Shown here piece after piece: positions 11,601-20,559 of a stretch of 64,000 nt of DNA. Under the pieces are notes generated by a model. That model did no database searches. It was not told where the DNA came from and saw nothing but the letters and a program-made list of their open reading frames with translations. The stretch lies in the NCBI GenBank assembly GCA_022494885.1, contig JAGVSM010001327.1, positions 1 through 64,000 of the forward strand, written 5' to 3'. Origin of the DNA: Micrasema longulum (lineage: Eukaryota; Arthropoda; Insecta; Trichoptera; Brachycentridae). The stretch's first letter is position 1, and every line of letters begins with the position of its first letter. The position numbers and the translations under genes are program-made.

Positions 11601-11968
11601 ATTGCTCATCCCATCTCTCTTATGTCTCAAATAATGTGCAATAGACTAATGTAAATTGTAATCGCCGCCCTGGTAGAGAACGATGATAACCTCAATGTAG
11701 CGTAAAAACTTCCACTGAACTCTTTCCGGGTTGCTGTACTATACCTACCTGTATAATATTATTCTGAACTGAATTTTTCAACCCCAAGGTCTGGGGCTGC
11801 GGAGACCAGGCCAGCAGGGAGACCCAGCTGGACATCAAGCGCTGGCAGGTGCGGGAGGCGGAGAGGCAGCGTCAGGTCAAGCTGTCGGCCGCCGACTGGA
11901 TCGACCACCCCGACCGCTACCTGCTGGAACTCGCCGGGAGGCCGCAGTACAACAGCACGGCTAGCTAA
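2578..11968 (+). CDS. TLDc-domain protein, MEAK7/RTC5-like (N-terminus missing)
   Basis: Eight exons join in phase (2578-2640, 3287-3453, 5541-5661, 6176-6297, 8024-8255, 9033-9300, 10701-10872, 11789-11968) into about 440 residues ending at TAA. The N-terminal half is helical, with an EF-hand-like region around the second and third exons. The C-terminal half carries TLDc-type blocks: a Trp/Leu-rich start (LPSHWALLYSS), then ENIEFSGISYPLDAMEVWG, whose final EVWG is the hallmark end of TLDc domains. Helix-then-TLDc order and size resemble MEAK7 (TLDC1, an mTOR-linked lysosomal protein) and yeast RTC5; the exact orthologue is inferred. The first exon has no ATG, so the start lies upstream. Exon 5 needs a frame change (see that exon). 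Introns hold Penelope-like, mariner, LINE and Rep-A insertions. Confidence 0.78.
2731..2774 (-). ncRNA. Hammerhead ribozyme candidate (left arm)
   Basis: On the minus strand: helix I strand GTGTC; core CTGACGA; one extra A; helix II GAGACG, loop GGTA, CGTCTC; GAA; helix III ACCGGT, which is self-complementary; A at the cleavage position; helix I partner GACAT. It is identical in sequence to the candidate in the right arm. All catalytic core positions are present. The extra base between core and helix II recurs in the other copies here. Confidence 0.7.
3099..3142 (+). ncRNA. Hammerhead ribozyme candidate (right arm)
   Basis: Layout: GTGTC (3099-3103) pairs with GACAT (3138-3142); CTGACGA core 3104-3110; A 3111; six-pair helix II 3112-3117/3122-3127 with loop GGTA; GAA 3128-3130; ACCGGT 3131-3136; predicted cleavage after A3137. 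The core is intact. Because helix III is tiny and palindromic, the known precedent is dimer-assisted cleavage of minimal hammerheads in Penelope-like elements and retrozymes. It lies in sense orientation within the TLDc intron, so it would be present in the pre-mRNA. Confidence 0.72.
3287..3453 (+). CDS. TLDc gene, second visible exon
   Basis: The acceptor ttccag at 3286 and donor GTGAGA at 3454 bound 167 bases in phase 0 to 2. The translation begins YYLFPKYPELGTRLFHYLL and ends DDLAILEVYV. GC content and third-position bias stand out from the AT-rich flanks. The helical content fits the N-terminal, EF-hand-like half of MEAK7-like proteins. The in-frame Met at 3236 lies in the intron and is not a start. 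Confidence 0.8.
3992..4645 (-). pseudogene. LINE reverse transcriptase C-terminus (jockey/CR1 group)
   Basis: A 217-codon frame shows the RT thumb and C-terminal region: YKYLGIFIDHNFKWDRHI at about 22-39, then ILPKITLKIIYFSLVESIIR and YGIKSWG at about 60-85, and a C-terminal NRTLKYLVPRIFNLLPKEL block common at the end of LINE ORF2. The palm with the catalytic Asp pair is missing. The copy is 5'-truncated and lies in the TLDc intron between the exons ending at 3453 and starting at 5541, antisense to the gene. Confidence 0.8.
4785..5490 (+). repeat. Rep-A copy split by a LINE tail
   Basis: Left part 4785-4905 carries the Rep-A signature (GACCTGTCATTGG, then CACTTTACACAC). Right part 5400-5490 carries GTTAAAGAGCTGAAACC and the end near CACCTACTGGCAA. 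The interval between is a LINE 3' tail. Rep-A is an unnamed interspersed repeat of about 400 bases seen at least 14 times in this window. Confidence 0.75.
4905..5345 (-). mobile_element. LINE 3' tail nested in Rep-A
   Basis: This AT-rich block is the reverse complement of the blocks at 31995-32410 and 55800-56225. Shared landmarks include CCACAAAGGCATGGCCTG and CATAGCAATGAAATAC. All three copies sit inside Rep-A copies. The copy at 55678-55960 also keeps some of the C-terminal ORF, which shows that the family is a LINE. Confidence 0.65.
5541..5661 (+). CDS. TLDc gene, third visible exon
   Basis: A 121-base exon between acceptor tttttcag and donor GTAAGC. It completes the split Lys codon and reads MFCEEQHEGMIEPQGMETLL, then MTCYKLSMDHYSEGPQMCLN. 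The acidic Glu-Gly-Met-Ile pattern looks like a degenerate EF-hand loop. This is inference from pattern only. Confidence 0.8.
5924..6052 (+). mobile_element. Single Penelope-like terminal repeat fragment
   Basis: About 125 bases match the right arm of the inverted pair at 2683-3191 with a few substitutions, in the same orientation as the right arm. No partner arm is present. It lies in the next TLDc intron downstream. Confidence 0.65.
5971..6014 (+). ncRNA. Hammerhead motif, predicted inactive
   Basis: It aligns to the 3099-3142 motif, but the core reads CTGACTA, so G8 (the general-base/acid region of the core) is T, and the helix III U16.1 position is C. Helix II (GAGACG/CGTCTC) is intact. 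A natural inactive relative of the intact copies. Confidence 0.55.
6176..6297 (+). CDS. TLDc gene, fourth visible exon
   Basis: The acceptor is cccag and the donor is GTCGGT, a weaker but usable site. The 122 bases read IHRTLRTVVDSCFHSKNLL, then SAGFISRWLDEHCHRLVLPM and His plus a split Arg. The block with Trp-Leu-Asp resembles the region just before the TLDc domain in MEAK7-like proteins. Confidence 0.8.
6375..6600. repeat. Old interspersed repeat, shared with 16430-16690
   Basis: The phrase ATGCCAGTACTAATTTATGAG is followed by GCAAATTCTG and by a TTTTGACAGTA element; near-matches in the same order occur at 16440-16520. The two stretches are ancient copies of one unnamed repeat. No coding content is seen. 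Confidence 0.4.
6631..7418 (+). mobile_element. Deleted mariner element
   Basis: A TA precedes and follows the element. Subterminal inverted repeats of about 50 bases (near 6668-6735 and 7355-7415, containing ATGTTGGTATACATGCCCC) face each other. Between them is a relic of mariner transposase: ESVMSKTRVFEWYKRFQDG and DDERSGRPSTST (second helix-turn-helix side and linker), REVADDVGISIGSCHE, then a frameshift, and TGDETWVYGY from the start of the catalytic domain. Most of the DDD catalytic domain is gone, so it is inactive. It sits in a TLDc intron. Confidence 0.85.
7662..7785 (+). repeat. Two-copy 62-bp direct tandem repeat
   Basis: The unit AACTCTTTACTAAAACTTAT... of 62 bases occurs twice back to back (7662-7723 and 7724-7785) with no difference that I can see. 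The identity points to a recent slip or an assembly duplication. Intronic; 7420-7660 and 7790-8020 show nothing else. Confidence 0.85.
8024..8255 (+). CDS. TLDc gene, fifth visible exon, with apparent frameshift
   Basis: The acceptor ccggcag and donor GTAACG bound a GC-rich exon. Its first part must be read in the frame giving YCVHILSTAWRHVDKGAGG and LELATPVLECPP. Its last part must be read in another frame, giving GRAWLLAGALPPLYAQPL and SPGSS, to join the next exon. Keeping the first frame would hit a TAG early in exon 6. The switch is needed near the C8 run at 8135-8142, equal to one missing base. It may be an assembly error, a true mutation that kills the gene, or a small unseen intron. 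Confidence 0.65.
8887..8916 (-). mobile_element. Fragment matching an LTR 5' end
   Basis: The reverse complement starts TGTAACGTACGCGTTACCA, nearly the same first 25 bases as the solo LTR at 43090. The match then fades. No complete LTR or target duplication could be defined in 8600-8920, so this is a partial or related element in the TLDc intron. Confidence 0.4.
9033..9300 (+). CDS. TLDc gene, sixth visible exon (start of TLDc domain)
   Basis: A 268-base, strongly GC-rich exon between acceptor attcag and donor GTTAGT. It reads GANLASAQFLSRLVCLLPSH, then WALLYSSRDHGLGANRFLHH and a run ending GGENCALVQLEP. The start of a TLDc fold typically has W-x-L-L-(Y/F)-S followed by a Gly and a hydrophobic helix, as here. 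Confidence 0.85.
9339..9460 (+). mobile_element. CR1-type LINE 3' tail
   Basis: Landmarks GTTAAAATAGATTTTAGCA, TATCAGCTTCAAGCTGCT and an (AAT)n tail recur at 61650-61720 after a C-terminal LINE frame. It is therefore the 3' end of that family, inserted just after the exon. Confidence 0.6.
9509..10393. mobile_element. Possible pogo-like deleted element
   Basis: The left end TAGTAAAACCTC and right end (reverse complement TACAGTAAAACCCG) resemble pogo/Tigger terminal inverted repeats and each lies next to a TA. No transposase is visible between them, and the arms match only over about 12 bases. Weak. Confidence 0.25.
10701..10872 (+). CDS. TLDc gene, seventh visible exon
   Basis: The acceptor tttctag and donor GTGAGT bound 172 bases, phase 2 to 0. 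The translation reads FCLLEKASKMLYLNTSIRGY, then GLRAGSDPRKHLMAIDEGF, and ENIEFSGISYPLDAMEV at the end. The closing block is the conserved last strand region of TLDc domains. Confidence 0.88.
11789..11968 (+). CDS. TLDc gene, last exon with stop
   Basis: Begins WGCGD after the split, then a charged helix (RETQLDIKRWQVREAERQR) and a DRYLLELAGR motif before the TAA at 11966-11968. A C-terminal helix after TLDc is usual in the RTC5/MEAK7 type. No clear AATAAA is found in the first 400 bases after the stop, so the 3' UTR end is unknown. Confidence 0.85.
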   Translation, partial: VWGCGDQASRETQLDIKRWQVREAERQRQVKLSAADWIDHPDRYLLELAGRPQYNSTAS

Positions 11969-12104
11969 CCGCCTGACCACCGCGAGGAACACTCCACGTA
12001 ACCGATGATGTTCAAATCAGCCGGGCACTTAGACATCTGCTTAAACCACCTCCCTTTATTATTACCGATGATTCATCTATACTTCAACAAAGATGGTGAA
12101 CATT

Positions 12105-12208
12105 TTGAGAAGGAAATATGGATGTTTAGAGGTTTGATGGGTGTATGACCTGTCATTGGATGGTTTTGATCGCTTTACGCATTGTGTTGCATTTGCCATT
12201 CAGCTTTA
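12105..12208 (+). repeat. Rep-A fragment
   Basis: GACCTGTCATTGGATGGTTT and a following CGCATTGTGTTGCATT are a diverged stretch of the Rep-A 5' half. Confidence 0.5.
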
Positions 12209-12391
12209 ACCAGCCAATAACTAATGATCGACATAATATTCACAATATTTTTTTCTGGGTTATTATTATTATCCCGTGTGTCGTTCGTACTATTTACCGA
12301 CCTTTCGGTTCGAATTTCAGCATCCATCATCACGGTTGATATTATTTGTGTAGATATATGTGTAACCTTAAGTACTAAGGATCCAACAAAT

Positions 12392-12700
12392 TAAGGGAAG
12401 GGAATATGGAAGCCTAAGCATTTACATGGCTTATGACTTGTCGTTGGCTGGTTTAAGTGGCCACTTTACGCACTGTGTAACATTCACCATTTTTCCATGT
12501 TTAAACATCCATATTTCTTCAATTCTTCCATCTGTTGATTTTAGTGAAGTTAAAGAGCTGAAACCTTTATTGTTGTGAAGAGATTCATTTGATCGAATTA
12601 TTTCACGTACTAGGCAACGCCTGAAAACTTAATGACTCCCTAGGGGGTGAAATCCAGTCTTTTGTCTACAAACATTTGGACAATCACAAAATATTGTAAT
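12392..12700 (+). repeat. Rep-A copy, nearly complete
   Basis: This copy runs from GGGAAGGGAATATGGAAG through GGCTGGTTTAAGTGGCCACT, AAGAGCTGAAACCTTTATTG and AGGCAACGCCTGAAAA to CCCTAGGGGGTGAAATCC. It gives one of the best views of the repeat's order. No open frame and no terminal inverted repeats are seen. The palindromic core AGGCAACGCCT is shared by most copies. Confidence 0.75.
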
Positions 12701-12959
12701 AAAACCGACTATGGTAAAAAATTTTAAATGGTTTTAAGGCGTCGCCTAGTGATCATTTAAACACCGTTTGACGTGCACCACTCTGCTCTTGTTTGATCAA
12801 CCATATATCGGTGAAATAATTAAGGGTTGAACGAAGGTAATGCGCTCCCATAGTCTAATGAAGAGAATGTTGATTTGCTGTTAATTCGTTCTATGCTCTT
12901 TGAACATTGTTAAATGCGTTGAAAAATGTAATTCCGCAACTTAAACGTAGCTAATTGGC

Positions 12960-13053
12960 GAATTAAAATGAATATTAATGGAATCACTTTGTAAAGCGCC
13001 CTTGAGGTGGCGAAGGCGCTGTATGAGTTATCCATAATAACAATAATAATACG
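12960..13053 (+). mobile_element. L2-type LINE 3' tail
   Basis: TTTGTAAAGCGCCCTTGAGG and GTTATCCATAATAACAATAA match the 3' ends of the L2-type copies at 56608-57155 and 61066-61640, including the terminal microsatellite. No coding part remains. Confidence 0.6.
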
Positions 13054-13234
13054 CTGAGCATCCGGCCTTTAATATTAGTGATAAGTTATTTATGGTGTCT
13101 ATGTAATGGTAATAATTCGCAAACACAATACTTCAGTAGTTTCGTGTTGAAAGTGTGTACTTGAGTCAAGTTTTTGCCAAATTAAGTCTATATTCATTAT
13201 CTCTATTTTATTTTAGTAAAATTACTTTTGTCAA

Positions 13235-13640
13235 AGGACACCTGGGATGATATTCTGAATCTCCTCTACCAGAGAGTGATTAATTTGGTGATTTTTATTT
13301 TTTGCAAGCTTTTAGACTTTGCTTCGTATATGGCCACACTGATGGTTAATCGTCAAATAAATATGAACACGTGAAATCAAACTTGATGATTTTCATTTAG
13401 AACTTTTTTGACCTTAACTTAAGCCTTACCCAAAACACTTAATTCAGTTGAATCGACTAAATATTTTTTTTTTTTTTAAATGTTTTTTTAACAGTTTTAT
13501 ACATCATTTGACGTGTAATCATCAGTGTGGTCATTATATGGAGCAGTGTGTTCGCTTGCAAAAAATAAAAATCCCAAAATTAATATCTCTGGGGGAACTG
13601 AAGATACAGAAAAGCACCCCTGGGCTGGTACTTTTTACAG
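13235..13640. mobile_element. Long-TIR MITE, family M1, copy 1
   Basis: The left end (CTGGGATGATATTCTGAATC onward to TTTTTGCAAGC) and the right end (GCTTGCAAAAAATAAAAATC to CCCTGGGCTGG) are inverted partners of about 100-150 bases each. A second copy lies at 48432-49012. There is no coding capacity. It is probably a foldback-type, non-autonomous DNA element. Confidence 0.6.
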
Positions 13641-13799
13641 ACAGGAAGTTCAGTGGTATGAGAAATTACATATAAATAATGTTTTCTTTCACATGGTAAA
13701 AATTAAAGCGTTTTCCCTGTACATTTTATTTCGCATATTGTTATCCTTTCCTTACGAGGTAGTTACATATTAACAACTCCTCTAACATATGGTATAGGT

Positions 13800-14230
13800 T
13801 TGCATATTTTACCGCATTCCAATGCGATGGCCTCCAGCCACCCGCGCTTACCTCACGCCCCGCGAGATCCCTTAATTTTGGCCTTTGTAAGGCGGATTTC
13901 TAGCTCCAGAAGTCAGAGTAATCCGGGTCGTCTTCTAACCTTTCTGCTTACCTAACTTCTTGGTAAAGACACCCACTCAGGGCTCTCTTAGCAAACCAGC
14001 TTGCTTTCCTTATCTGGAACTCTTTGGTACTAGGCTACGCCTTGGCTCTCGTCCTGTACAGTCATACTGTACTGTCAACCTAGTGGCTTGCCTTATTTGG
14101 CTCAACCGGGTTCTATGGTTAGATATAATTAGATTATTCCAGACCATAGTAATTGATCCCGAGTACCTACTCGGTGAAGTACTAATGCTGGCTTTTAGGC
14201 CCTTTCGCTAACTTCTGAATACGGTACGAG
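13800..14230. other. GC-richer, unrecognised block
   Basis: A block with balanced composition, unlike its AT-rich flanks, starts near the phrase CACGCCCCGCGAGATCCC. It contains an 83-codon open frame on + with no recognisable motif and no codon bias. It looks like the remains of an unidentified mobile element rather than a gene. The neighbouring 14230-14910 shows nothing. Confidence 0.3.
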
Positions 14231-14919
14231 ACATCATATTACTAGGAAGAGCTAGTTCGGTTGTCCGAGGCACACAAGTGTTTTGGCCACCTCGAAAATG
14301 TGTGTTAAAATTCATAAAACTACTTATTTCTTCAAACCACGTCACAAGTTCTTGCACCAATCAATTACAGCGTTTTTATGTGTCGTGATAGATTTCCGGT
14401 CTCCGGTAGCTATTTTGTTCAACGTTTAGTGTATTTTGATACTACGGGGTTCTTTTAAATGTCGGCACAACTCACCGACAACAACTCGTGACGACACTGG
14501 CAGTGAAATTAAAAATTACAAAACTTGAACAAATCGTAGCGATAATACGAAACATAAAAATGGAAAAAAAAACCACTGAACTTCCTCATTGTACATGCCT
14601 GAATATGTATGTGTTAGTTATTCAAGCTGTCGTTCCATAAAGAGTCAGTTTATGGAAGTCAGCAAATCCCTTAGTCTGTCTGGTAACTGTTAATGTCTAT
14701 CTATGACTAATGCCCATTATATATTTCCAATGCAATAGAATACTGAGATACATTACAAATTTTTTTCTGGTATGGTAATGTCACTTCACAATCCATTTTA
14801 CGGCGTGTTTGCGAATAACATAGATTTAGAATAAAGTAGATGCCAATTCCACTAGTGAAACTTTTGTAGAAGTCATTTAAGAGTAATTTTGTATGTATAT
14901 TAATGATACCACATTATTT

Positions 14920-15581
14920 CTCAGAGTAATAATGCGCCAAGCTATAGAATAGCCCAAACGCCGGAAAATTATTCTATGACTATTAAGTATTGAGTTAGCT
15001 ACAGTTCGCAGCAAAACAATGGGCCATACTCAGGTCGAGAATTGCCAAATCGAATTAATTTAATCCATTGTTGCCGCGTATTGTCATCTTTAGGAATGCT
15101 AAAAAATAGCACCTACATGTTAACACATATTTTTCACTTGAATTAAAATTCACAAATTTATCACCTAAATTGAGAAAAAATAATATCTGAAGTAAGTTGA
15201 TATAAGAAAAGTTTTTAAGCAACATAATACACATGTCGGGACAATAAATGCCAAAAATCAATGTAAATCAAAGGAAAATATTCTAAATCAATTACCTGTG
15301 AAAACTGACTCCTTTAAGACCTTTGACGCTCCTTCAGCTCCAACCAAACATACTGCAATTCACCATTGTCGATTTTTATTTATTATAACGTAAATATCCA
15401 AGTTATTTACAAAACGAGCCAAGCACAGCGACAAAAGCATCCGTTAGGACCGTTACTCATCTGTTGTGAAACAAAACAAAATGTCCTCCAGCAGAGTGAT
15501 GTTGTCACTAACCAACAACTCTTCCGTTCTATGAAACATATCGATAGTGCTTCTCTATAGCTGGCGCATTATTACTCTGAG
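14920..15581. mobile_element. Non-autonomous DNA transposon with TIRs and 8-bp target duplication
   Basis: Ends CTCAGAGTAATAATGCGCC and its reverse complement GGCGCATTATTACTCTGAG are perfect over 19 bases and continue with a few mismatches through CTATAG. The 8 flanking bases are CATTATTT on the left and TATTATTT on the right, 7 of 8 equal. An 8-base duplication fits hAT or P superfamilies. The 660-base interior has no transposase. Confidence 0.7.
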
Positions 15582-15718
15582 TATTATTTAATACCATTTG
15601 TAGAATGTAGGTTCCTACTTATTGGAATTTTGTTTGTTGAATATTTAAATTAGGAAAAGTGACTCATCATTGGTTGACAATCGATGGTCTAATTGGCAGC
15701 CATCTTGGTTTCTATATT

Positions 15719-15857
15719 AAGGGCAAACGGCACTAAAGCGACGCTGTGTGAAAAAAATATGTACGGAGTGCCCAGCAGTGTAGCGTCGCAGCTGTAGTAC
15801 GGTTTGTTTCATCCGAAACGGTGAAAATAATAATATCTCTAGTACGGTTTGCCCTTG
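15719..15857. mobile_element. Small palindromic MITE
   Basis: Outer inverted repeats AAGGGCAAACGGCACTA and TAGTACGGTTTGCCCTT match at 15 of 17 positions. An inner inverted pair GCGACGCTGTG and CAGTGTAGCGTCGC makes the whole 139 bases fold into one hairpin. No coding content. Confidence 0.6.
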
Positions 15858-16429
15858 GATAGAATCCAGGATAGCGGCCAACTTATTTGCACTCTAAAAG
15901 AGTTGAATGCTTTTGTCATCATTTTTAGATACTTACTTTTAAATTTTGATGAGAAAATATTTGAATATTATATATGTTTCACTGTAATTAATACAATTGT
16001 CACTTCACATGTAAATCGCCTAACCATTTTATGTAAAACGGTAAAAAATTGGTAGGCTAAGATGTTATGTAGATGTACAGGTTTTAAAAAATGGTGTGCT
16101 CATTTTTACAACATAGGATTTTTCAAACTATCTATTTTTGGCATACATTCTGGGACAGGTAGATTAATTTTACTATATTAAATAAGCAAAGCGCTAAATA
16201 TCTGTTACAAAATTCACACAAATAAAAATAAATGCCCATATCAGTAGTGCCAACAGAAAAATTAACTGTTTATCGTACCGGGCTCCCTTTTTACACAGAT
16301 TTTTTTTCACTATATCAAAATAACACCGTGCACAAATAATAAACAATTTGAATATTGATTGATATATGCGTGTCTGCTGTCTGGAACTTTAATCTGTACA
16401 TGGTCAAAAGGAAATGCCGATTATTCAAC

Positions 16430-16690
16430 TCTTGTATTGATGCCAGCACTATATGAGTGCGAATCCTGGCACCTTACCAAAACTCAAAAGACCAAATTTC
16501 TTAGTTTTGAGAGTAAGTGCTAGGAAAAATATTTTCTTATGGGCAGTGAAAATTAGAGCATTAAATTGTAGTGCAAAATTTCTTGAAAATGTGTGAAAAA
16601 AATAATAAAAAATGTTTTAATCTAAATGAACTACTTTGAACGATGTCACTAGTTCATATAAATCAACCAATGATAAGAGAGTTGTGAAAG
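16430..16690. repeat. Old interspersed repeat
   Basis: GATGCCAGCACTATATGAG and the following AATCCTGGCACC parallel 6400-6440. The end (GGAGCATTAAATTG-like, then AACGATGTCACTAGTTC) parallels 62735-62835. Three scattered copies of one sequence imply an unnamed family. The surrounding 15860-16430 and 16690-17565 hold no feature that I can support. Confidence 0.4.
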
Positions 16691-17567
16691 ATCTCCAGCT
16701 TACGGTAAGTCAACAGACCTATCGGCAGAACTGACCGAGAAGAAGCGGAAGTGAACTTGAGATGTCACACGCGGAGTAATTTCAGAAATAAACTTTCAAA
16801 ATTTTTTCAAAAAAAGAAATTTTCAAAAATCAAAGCGCTGAATATTTTTAAATTCGCTTAGTTTAATAGTCTACTAACAAATAATAAATTTAAAAAATAC
16901 CGAGCTTGCTCATTATGGAATTATTTTTTTACATTTGAAGACACGTAAAAATATCATTTTACCTCTTTCCTCTAAAGTGGTCAAATTTGAGATACGCTGT
17001 TATGGATTGCCGTTGACAATATTATGTCTTAAGCTCGAATTCTGTTTTTTCCAAATATTTTATTTTTCTGATTTTGCCTTTTTTTCTAAATGGGGGTCTG
17101 ATTTTTACCCTTTCTCTGGTATTTATGATCATGTTTAAGTTGACTTTGATTTAAAAAAATTACAAAATTCTGTGATTTTTTTAGAATTTTAATCTTATTC
17201 ACAAATAGCAAGGTATTGTAAAATATTATTTGTCTTATATATTTGAGACCAGACCCCTGTGTATCTATTTTTTTTTCAAAATAATTATGAAGGCTTTGTT
17301 TTACAGTGAAGTTAATTTGTTTAAATTTTCTTGATTTGATAAAAATAACACGATATTGTTGCGTGGAACGTACCCCCTGTGTAAAATGGGAGTTTGGTTA
17401 TAGTGACTTTATTTTACAAATTTACTTATTTAAATATGAATGTGTTGTGAGTCCAACTATTTGAAATTATACATTACATTACAAAAAAACATACATAGAT
17501 CTGTATCCCCCCCCTGATGATTTTAAAACAATCAAAAAATTGTATTAGAACCTTATTAACTACATAT

Positions 17568-17753
17568 GAGGGTACTACTTGCAAACCTTGACATAATCAT
17601 GCTTATGTCATCACTGCTTACGAATAAAATATTTAATGATTTCAATAAAAAATTTAAGTTAAAAAAAGTTGAAGTTAAGTATTGTATCAGTTTTTTGTGA
17701 TTTGCTCAAAATAAAAAAAGATGGATTTTGCCGGGTTCGCAAGTACTACCCTC
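17568..17753. mobile_element. Short MITE with about 20-bp TIRs
   Basis: GAGGGTACTACTTGCAAACC on the left pairs with GGTTCGCAAGTACTACCCTC on the right with two mismatches. The flanks are AT-rich (CATAT and ATATA). The 186 bases are non-coding. Confidence 0.6.
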
Positions 17754-18059
17754 ATATATACAATTTGTATTGGATTACGTACATGTATATATTTATATCA
17801 CATTTTTAGTTTTAACTGCTACATGCCTGTACTTATATGTTTTGAAAGTGTTAAATTGACTTTAAGTTAATAGTATTTTCCATTATGACAATATAAAAAA
17901 GACAACATAGTTTGATATTTTTTGGAATGTGTACTTTGTGTGGAAATTGCCATAAATAGACCTACATAATAATTTTAAATGTCTGTTTCTATTCTTTTTT
18001 TAAATTTGCATCTAAAATAATTTTTGTTTCTTGCTCAAAATTTTCACGCGCCTCATATC

Positions 18060-18385
18060 TTCCTCGCAGTCTCTCCAAAAGCGGTTTCTGCTTCCCCACC
18101 TCACTATGTCTTCAACGCCAGACAGACCTTATCGTCTCATTTCTGATCCGATCTCTAATAGTTCTGCCTGCGATGGAGCGTAGGGCTCTCATTTCCGCTA
18201 CTCTGAGAATGTTTTTTGTCCCGTTTGTATCGGCTCCCATTTCCATCCCGTAGGTCATGACGGGCGGACGCATATTTTATATTTCCTGACCTTGTTTTTC
18301 CATCTAGCGTCCCGCAAGCAGCCAGCCACGGCTGTGGCTTTATTAGTCCGTGTTCGTACTTCACCATACAGGTCACTGTTGCTGG
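18060..18385 (-). pseudogene. RTE-type LINE fragment
   Basis: The minus strand shows, across frame changes, PPVMTYGMEMGADT and VAEMRALRSIAGRTIRDRIR. These match the post-RT segment of RTE-clade elements (the usual pattern is TYG-E-W and EM-LR-I-G-T--DRIRN). Frameshifts and stops make it a relic. 17760-18060 shows nothing else. Confidence 0.65.
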
Positions 18386-18723
18386 ACATCTCTACACCTA
18401 AGTAAGTTTACCGAGTGACTTGCTCAATAGGCACATTATTGATGATCAGTTTCCATCTGTATATCATGTATTCAAATAATGTATACATTTTTTTAAGGGC
18501 TGGACCCTTTTCAATTTCATTATCATCATCATTGCCTTTTCCACACCTGATAGTGCATAGGGCACTGCACTAGTACATCAATCGTGTTTATTACACGAAG
18601 GTAAGACAATCAGTTTGACGCTTCAGGGATTATTCAATTAATTTATTTAAAATAATACATTACAAAATAAAATTTAATACGTACATATTATAAAAAGACA
18701 AAAAATACATAGAGACACTCATG

Positions 18724-19480
18724 TCAAAATAGTAGGAGACTCCTGCTCCGGAAAACCCCTTCGGATACATGGAACAGATCAACGTCCAGAGCGATGTTGT
18801 TCAGCATAGCGGCAGCCCTTCCAACAGGCAGGTTGGTCCTGTATATAGGAATATGAAACAATCTATGTTGAGGCTGTCTTAGGTAATTATCAGGAACATA
18901 CAAACCAATGCTCATCATAATCTCAGAATTATCAATCGTACCGCCCAACAATCAATAAAAATGTGTAGTCAAATGCACATTCCTTCTAGTCTCTAAACTG
19001 TTGTAGCTGAGCATACCCTGGAGAAACTCAGTCGGGTAGAGCCGAGGATAATACCCGCACTCTCTCATGTAAAATCTCTGAAACTTCTTTTGGATTTTCT
19101 CTATCAAAAGAGAGTACTTCTGTTTATGTGGCCCCCAAATTATCGAGCCACTCTCGAGTCTACTTCGCACCAAGGAGTTGTAAAGAGTTCTCAGTACCCG
19201 GGTATTTTCAAAAACCCTGGCAGTACGCAGAACAAATCCTCACATCTTAAATGCATTACCACTGATTGTCTCATGTTGTTGTTCATGAAATGTCAGGGTG
19301 CTCGCAAATATAACGCCCAGATCCTTAACATTCGATGTTCGTATCAGATTCTGGTCATTCATTTTGTAGCGAAAAAATACAGTTTTTTGGGCCCTAGTGA
19401 AGGACGTGACCATACACTTGAAAACATTAAACCTAAGTTGGTTTTGCCTTCCCCATTCAGATATATCTAATAAATCTGCT
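18724..19480 (-). pseudogene. LINE reverse transcriptase C-terminal half
   Basis: The minus-strand reading gives NVFKCMVTSFTRAQKTVFF, NVKDLGVIFASTLTF, then a stop, then LVRSRLESGSIIWGPH (the RT thumb motif), EKIQKKFQRFYMRECGYYP and YNSLETRRNVHL. A further frame follows, with IGLYVPDNYLRQPQHRLF. This is the RT palm edge, thumb and C-terminal part of a jockey-like LINE common in insects. At least two stops interrupt it. Confidence 0.8.
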
Positions 19481-19554
19481 TTGAGAAGATCAATTATTGC
19501 GGTATTATGATGTATTGTGGTGTAAAATTTGTATTTAAAATTAATATTTCAGGT

Positions 19555-19628
19555 CCATCATATCGGGGATCGAACCCGAGACCTCTCGCATGGTAGGCAA
19601 ACGCGCTGACCGCTAGACCACAAGGCGG
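19555..19628 (-). mobile_element. tRNA-derived SINE head
   Basis: On the minus strand an A box TGGTCTAGCGGTCAGC and a B box GGTTCGATCCC are spaced as in a tRNA, with GAGGTCTCGG before the B box. Related heads or tails occur at 29030 and 53035. It is not a functional tRNA, because the acceptor arms do not pair. Confidence 0.65.
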
Positions 19629-20083
19629 ACATTGTATTTAGTAAATTAATTTTCAAAATTGCTCAACACAAATTTAATGTAAGTCATTGGTTCCAATGTA
19701 TGATTGAGTCCAAAATCATTACTATTAGCTTATATAGTTTTAAAAACTTGCCTTACTAAGCTGTGTCACTTTTATAAATATTTGAATTTATTAATGTCGT
19801 TATATTATTTTTACATAGTTGTTTTTGTGTATAGTTTTTAGAATTCATACTAACACATTCGCGGTTATGCCGGTTATAGCCGTCAAAATCATGTCTTTCA
19901 TTTAGGAAATGGCTGCTGTTGCTGTCAGTCCAAAAGACATTGGTAGTGAAAAGACGACAACAGTCTATGTGAAATTGAAGTAATTATATGGTAGGCGGAG
20001 ATATTGTGTCCCTATAAAAACCAGTTAGTCAAATAACATCTACTTCAAACCATCAACTACGGTCCAATCGGAAGTGAAATACA

Positions 20084-20265
20084 GTAGAGATCCGGTTATC
20101 TGAACTCCAGTCACCCGGATTGCCGAATATTGGGATCATGACAAAGCTCGCTGGTGGCCAGCGCATTTCTTCGTCAAAGCAATTAACTTTGCTGGACATT
20201 TTTGAGTATGTTTTTATGTAATAGTCTGGCACTCATTAATGTTGATAATAATTGGAGTTTTACTG
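20084..20265. mobile_element. Possible pogo/Tigger-like MITE
   Basis: The left end ACAGTAGAGATCCGG follows TA, and the right end GGAGTTTTACTGT precedes TA. Near-terminal inverted pairing is short (CTCCAG/ GGAG region). The interior is non-coding. Confidence 0.35.
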
Positions 20266-20559
20266 TATTCTAAAAAAATATAAAAATTACGATTTTGTCC
20301 ATATTATTGGATCCTTGAGAAGGAAGTGTCCACGGACGTGTTAAATAACTGATTAATTACAATATTATAAAAAGAGTATATTTTGAGTATTTGAGAATAA
20401 ACTCATTTCATATTTAGCAAATATCGCGACCGATAAAAAAATGTAAATGAAGGGTAGTGAAAAAAAAATATTCAGCAAATTATTTTTTATAAAAAAATGC
20501 ATGTAGCAATGTTTGAACCATTTTTTTATTGCAACTTTTTGAGCATCATATTCATAAAT

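Noticed and set aside
19555..19628. Possible true tRNA gene
   Set aside because: A and B boxes are present but the acceptor stem does not pair and related sequences with SINE bodies occur elsewhere in the window.
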